Shown: positions 24,061 to 26,478 of the stretch, one piece after another
Position numbering within the stretch: position 1 is the stretch's first letter
Layout of the letters: the number at the start of each line of letters is the position of its first letter
The notes under the pieces: model-generated
The model's database searches: none
What the model saw: the letters and a program-made list of their open reading frames with translations, nothing else
What the model was told of the DNA's origin: nothing
Made by a program: the position numbers and the translations under genes
IMG/VR virus record: IMGVR_UViG_3300025840_000211
Location: 1 to 26,478 of that record
Source: a virus
DNA length: 26,478 nucleotides
Strand: one strand, 5' to 3'

Positions 24061-25377
24061 ATGAGTAACGATACCCATACTGGTACAGTAGTAACAACAG
24101 ATAAAAATGTAGACTCCATAAATGGATCTTCAAGAAATATAAAAATACCTGGAACAGTCACAGTAGAAAATCTCGAAGGTGTTTGGAAGGTTTCTGCCAG
24201 TATCAACGGAACTAAACTTGCGAACTTTTCTAAATCTGTTAATGCGTGGATTCCTACGGAAGCACAGGAAACCTTTTTGCCTACTGCAGAATTTGTGGAT
24301 CTCAATTCTGATCCATTCAGCCAAGGGGCTGCTTCCATTATCAATAGATTAACTCCACAAGATCGACAAGAGATATTTAATAAGGCTTTTTCTCAAGGAG
24401 TATCTTCAGGTTTTACTATCGGTCAAAATCCTGCTGCAGGATCTGAAGTAAATGGCGAAGGAAATCCAGCTGCTACTCAGTCAGCATCTCCTGCAGAACC
24501 TCAAGCAACTGATAGTGGACCCTTGAGATATCCACTTCTAAATGATGATAGTAGTACAAATTATGATTATCTGCGAATTGAAAACTTTGAGTATAAAGCT
24601 CCTCTTTCACAAAGTCTAGATAGGCTTTCTCCCGAGAGCGTTGAAACAAGAATAACAGCATCTAAAGGTGTGGTTTATTTGCCAATGCATCCTGGAATAT
24701 CTGAAAGTAATAGTGTTGATTGGAAAGATGACAGCGCAAACGCTATTCAAACTGTTCTCGGCAGATCTGCTATTGATGCTATAGATAATTTAAGTAATTT
24801 TCAATTTGGCAAAGCTAGTAAGGATTTTATAGAAAGTATAGCTAATTCTATTGGAGCTGGGGCGGGAGATCCTGCTCTAATACCATATTTAACGGCATAT
24901 TTTGCGCAACAACAACTTGGAACAAACCTTACGGGAAGATCAACCGGTCAAGTTCTAAATCCCAACTTGGAGTTACTTTTTACTGGACCAAAATTAAGAA
25001 CTTTTAAATACAATTTTAAAATGACTCCAAGAAGTGACGCTGAAGCAAGAATGATAAAAAGAATAATACTATTCTTCAAAATAGGAATGGCGGCAAGAAG
25101 ATCTGAATCAAACTTATTTTTAAAATCACCAGATGCTTTTAGACTTAAGTATATATTTTCAGCTAATACCAATCAGCCGCATCCATTCTTAAATAAAATT
25201 AAAGCTTGTGCTCTTACTAATTTTTCGGTCAATTATACTCCAGACAATACCTATATGACATATAATGATGGTTCTATGACATCATACAATCTATCATTAT
25301 CCTTTAGTGAACTTGAACCAATTTACGCTAATGATAATGAGGATGAAGCAAAAACACTATTAACAACAGGGTTCTAA
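24061..25377 (+). CDS. 48: gp48-like baseplate tail-tube cap (438 aa)
   Basis: The C-terminal third carries the recognisable part: LLFTGPKLRTFKYNFKMTPR, then AEARMIKRIILFFKIGMAAR, FRLKYIFSANTNQPHPFLNK and YTPDNTYMTYNDGSMTSYNL, followed by LSFSELEPIYAND. This is a tube-type beta domain with a long helix, as in T4 gp48, which caps the baseplate and together with gp54 nucleates the tail tube. The first 190 residues are less conserved and Ser/Pro/Asn-rich. The middle includes a hydrophobic helix near IESIANSIGAGAGDPALIPY. It is longer than T4 gp48 (about 364). The ATG at 24061 is in a different frame from a nearby ATG at 24054 that stops after four codons. The next gene follows after 2 bases. Confidence 0.82.
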   Translation: MSNDTHTGTVVTTDKNVDSINGSSRNIKIPGTVTVENLEGVWKVSASINGTKLANFSKSVNAWIPTEAQETFLPTAEFVDLNSDPFSQGAASIINRLTPQDRQEIFNKAFSQGVSSGFTIGQNPAAGSEVNGEGNPAATQSASPAEPQATDSGPLRYPLLNDDSSTNYDYLRIENFEYKAPLSQSLDRLSPESVETRITASKGVVYLPMHPGISESNSVDWKDDSANAIQTVLGRSAIDAIDNLSNFQFGKASKDFIESIANSIGAGAGDPALIPYLTAYFAQQQLGTNLTGRSTGQVLNPNLELLFTGPKLRTFKYNFKMTPRSDAEARMIKRIILFFKIGMAARRSESNLFLKSPDAFRLKYIFSANTNQPHPFLNKIKACALTNFSVNYTPDNTYMTYNDGSMTSYNLSLSFSELEPIYANDNEDEAKTLLTTGF

Positions 25378-25379
25378 AA

Positions 25380-26126
25380 ATGTCAAAACAATATTTTAGA
25401 AGAGTACCAAATTTTGATTATGTTACTCGAAGCAATAATATAGACAACATATCACAATACACTCAAGTAAAAAACCTATTTAAAAGAGGAAAGTTGAGAC
25501 CTGATATCGAAGACAATCTTTTGTTCTTTGATAAGTATAACATTATTGGAGATGAAAGACCAGATAATGTTGCCTTTAAGTTTTATGGAGATTCTACATT
25601 AGACTGGGTAATATTATTATCAAATAATATATTAAACTTACAATCAGAGTGGCCTCTTGCTCAAACAGAGTTTGAAGAAATAATGTTAGATAAGTATGGT
25701 TCTTATGACAATCTTTATAATGGAATAAAGACTTATGAAACAAAAGAAATAAGAAATAGTTTGAATCAAATTATTCTTGAAAAGGGTATTGGCATTTCAA
25801 ACACTTGGGATACTGGTGGAGGTTTTGTTAGAAAAGTAAGCACCGCTAGTGATGGATCAACTAATGTAACATATTACTATGAGTATTATGATGTTGGAAC
25901 TTCATTAATTGTAGAAGTATTTCAGGACAAATTAATTACTCCAATAACAAACTATGAGTATGAAGAAAGAATTGAAAATAATAAGAGAAGTATTTTTGTA
26001 TTAAAGCCCAGATATTTAAATGTTGTATTCAACGACATCGATGAAATAATGACATACAAAAAAGGTTCGAAACAGTATGTGTCCCAAACCTTAAAGAGAG
26101 GCGATAATATTCGCCTTTATGGATGA
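25380..26126 (+). CDS. 53: gp53-like baseplate wedge protein (248 aa)
   Basis: The N-terminal half fits the T4 gp53 family: YFRRVPNFDYVTRSNNID, then RGKLRPDIEDNLLFFDKYNI, GDERPDNVAFKFYGDSTLDW, VILLSNNILNLQSEWPLAQT and FEEIMLDKYGSYDNLYNGIK. In T4, gp53 joins wedges into the hexameric baseplate. The C-terminal 100 residues hold a LysM-like or beta-rich region less easy to recognise and end in YVSQTLKRGDNIRLYG. It is longer than T4 gp53 (about 196). The ATG at 25380 has CAGGG about 8 bases upstream and is 2 bases after the gp48 stop. Its stop abuts the convergent gp32 stop directly, and a hairpin spans its last codons. Confidence 0.87.
   Translation: MSKQYFRRVPNFDYVTRSNNIDNISQYTQVKNLFKRGKLRPDIEDNLLFFDKYNIIGDERPDNVAFKFYGDSTLDWVILLSNNILNLQSEWPLAQTEFEEIMLDKYGSYDNLYNGIKTYETKEIRNSLNQIILEKGIGISNTWDTGGGFVRKVSTASDGSTNVTYYYEYYDVGTSLIVEVFQDKLITPITNYEYEERIENNKRSIFVLKPRYLNVVFNDIDEIMTYKKGSKQYVSQTLKRGDNIRLYG
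26097..26118. terminator. Hairpin between convergent gp53 and gp32
   Basis: AGGCGA (26099-26104) pairs with TCGCCT (26111-26116) around a 6-base AT loop, and two more pairs, one of them G-T, extend the stem. On the plus strand TTTAT follows; on the minus strand CTCTTT follows. It sits within the last codons of gp53, immediately before the abutting gp32 stop, so it could end transcription from either side. The T-tracts are short, so termination strength is uncertain. Confidence 0.5.
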
Positions 26127-26478
26127 TCAGTCATCAACCAGTTTCTGGAAATAAGAAATGGCATCATCCTCATCTTCATCAGAATTTGAAGAAAGATTGT
26201 TGAGTTGCTTACTGAGAGTTTCAGGAAGTTCACTCTCCTCACGACGCGAATTAAAGTTGGGAGTATAAGAACCACGATCGTTGTCCTCATCATCAACTTC
26301 TTCATCAAGACGTGGACTGGGAGCAGTCTTCTGACCCAGAACATACTTCAGACGCTTCTCAAGATCTTCATAAGACTTGAACTGGTCTGCTGCGGAAAGA
26401 GCATCTAGAGAATATTGCTTCTTCCAGAGGGCTTCCAGAGCATCGTCATCATCCAGGAGTGGTGCAATTCGGTCGAAC
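26127..26478 (-). CDS. 32: gp32 single-stranded DNA-binding protein, C-terminal part
   Basis: The visible 117 codons run from the right edge to a TGA at 26129-26127. The peptide contains RIAPLLDDDDALEALWKKQY, then FKSYEDLEKRLKYVLGQ, a disordered acidic linker (LDEEVDDEDNDRGSYTPNF) and a terminal SDEDEDDAISYFQKLVDD. This is the C-terminal part of the T4 gp32 family: the end of the DNA-binding core and the acidic tail that in T4 recruits replication and recombination partners. The gene is cut by the window edge, so its core and zinc site are not visible. Its codons use more C and G at third positions (CTG, AAG, GAC) than the neighbouring structural genes, consistent with high expression. It is convergent with gp53 without any spacer. 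Confidence 0.88.
   Translation of the reverse strand, partial: FDRIAPLLDDDDALEALWKKQYSLDALSAADQFKSYEDLEKRLKYVLGQKTAPSPRLDEEVDDEDNDRGSYTPNFNSRREESELPETLSKQLNNLSSNSDEDEDDAISYFQKLVDD

Noticed and set aside
24054-24068. Four-codon mini-ORF (ATG TCC GAT GAG TAA) overlapping the gp48 start
   Set aside because: It could in theory affect gp48 initiation, but it lacks a ribosome binding site and such short frames are common by chance.
23713-24078. A 121-codon minus-strand frame over gp4 (and 23949-24344)
   Set aside because: Both are antisense to well-supported gp4 and gp48 and give Phe/Tyr-rich peptides with no recognisable domain.
26117-26344. Minus-strand frame of 75 codons at the right edge
   Set aside because: It lies in another frame over gp32. 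The gp32 frame is open from the window edge to 26127 and gives the typical acidic C-terminal tail.

Overview
This window looks like the tail and baseplate late-gene block of a large marine T4-like myovirus, most probably a cyanophage. The DNA is AT-rich and almost fully coding. It carries relatives of T4 genes 4, 5, 26, 27, 32, 48, 53 and 54. It also has an accessory set of fibre and virion proteins, plus a 2OG-Fe(II) oxygenase, of the sort I know from cyanomyoviruses. No host-diagnostic gene (photosystem, tRNA) is present, so the host is inferred.

Layout. From 1 to 23556 everything is on the minus strand and is best read from right to left. First come the gp54-like tube initiator (23556-22735) and the gp26-like baseplate/chaperone protein (22702-21983). 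The latter ends in a perfect -1 slippery heptamer that leads in frame into a 59-codon ORF (21980-21801). Next are two long tail proteins that share an N-terminal core and carry different peptidoglycan-hydrolase-like domains, M15 peptidase-like (21808-19820) and transglycosylase-like (19818-18028). They are followed by a gp27-like hub (18028-16679), a small acidic protein, a gp5-like hub protein without a visible lysozyme domain (16459-14000) and a separate beta-helix protein resembling the gp5 needle (14000-13401). Then come three related proteins with a shared GWRL/EGPE domain, complete or truncated (13392-11581), and four fibre-type structural proteins, including a beta-helix protein (11097-9022) and a 1740-residue tail fibre (8370-3148). 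The block ends with a 2OG-Fe(II) oxygenase next to a 561-residue collagen-like glycine-rich protein, then two genes of unknown function.

From 23596 to 26126 the plus strand carries gp4 (head completion nuclease-like), gp48 (tube cap) and gp53 (wedge). Minus-strand gp32 (single-stranded DNA-binding protein) enters from the right edge and stops at the base next to the gp53 stop, with a hairpin at the junction. The 39-base gap at 23557-23595 is where transcription diverges.

How it works together. Most of these products form one machine: hub (gp27, gp5, needle), tube start (gp48, gp54), wedge (gp53), probable tape-measure and tail-lysin proteins, and a large set of fibres. Many minus-strand genes overlap by 1-14 bases, often as TAATG or ATGA, which implies translational coupling. 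Motifs of the T4 late-promoter type (TATAAATA or NATAAATA) lie at several gene junctions. The most notable observations are the candidate programmed -1 frameshift joining gp26 to the small ORF just before the tape-measure-like genes, the pairing of a collagen-like adhesin with a prolyl-hydroxylase-type oxygenase, and the apparent redistribution of the T4 gp5 lysozyme and needle modules among neighbouring genes. No gene-free stretch longer than 300 bases exists, and I saw no tRNA, CRISPR array or insertion sequence.
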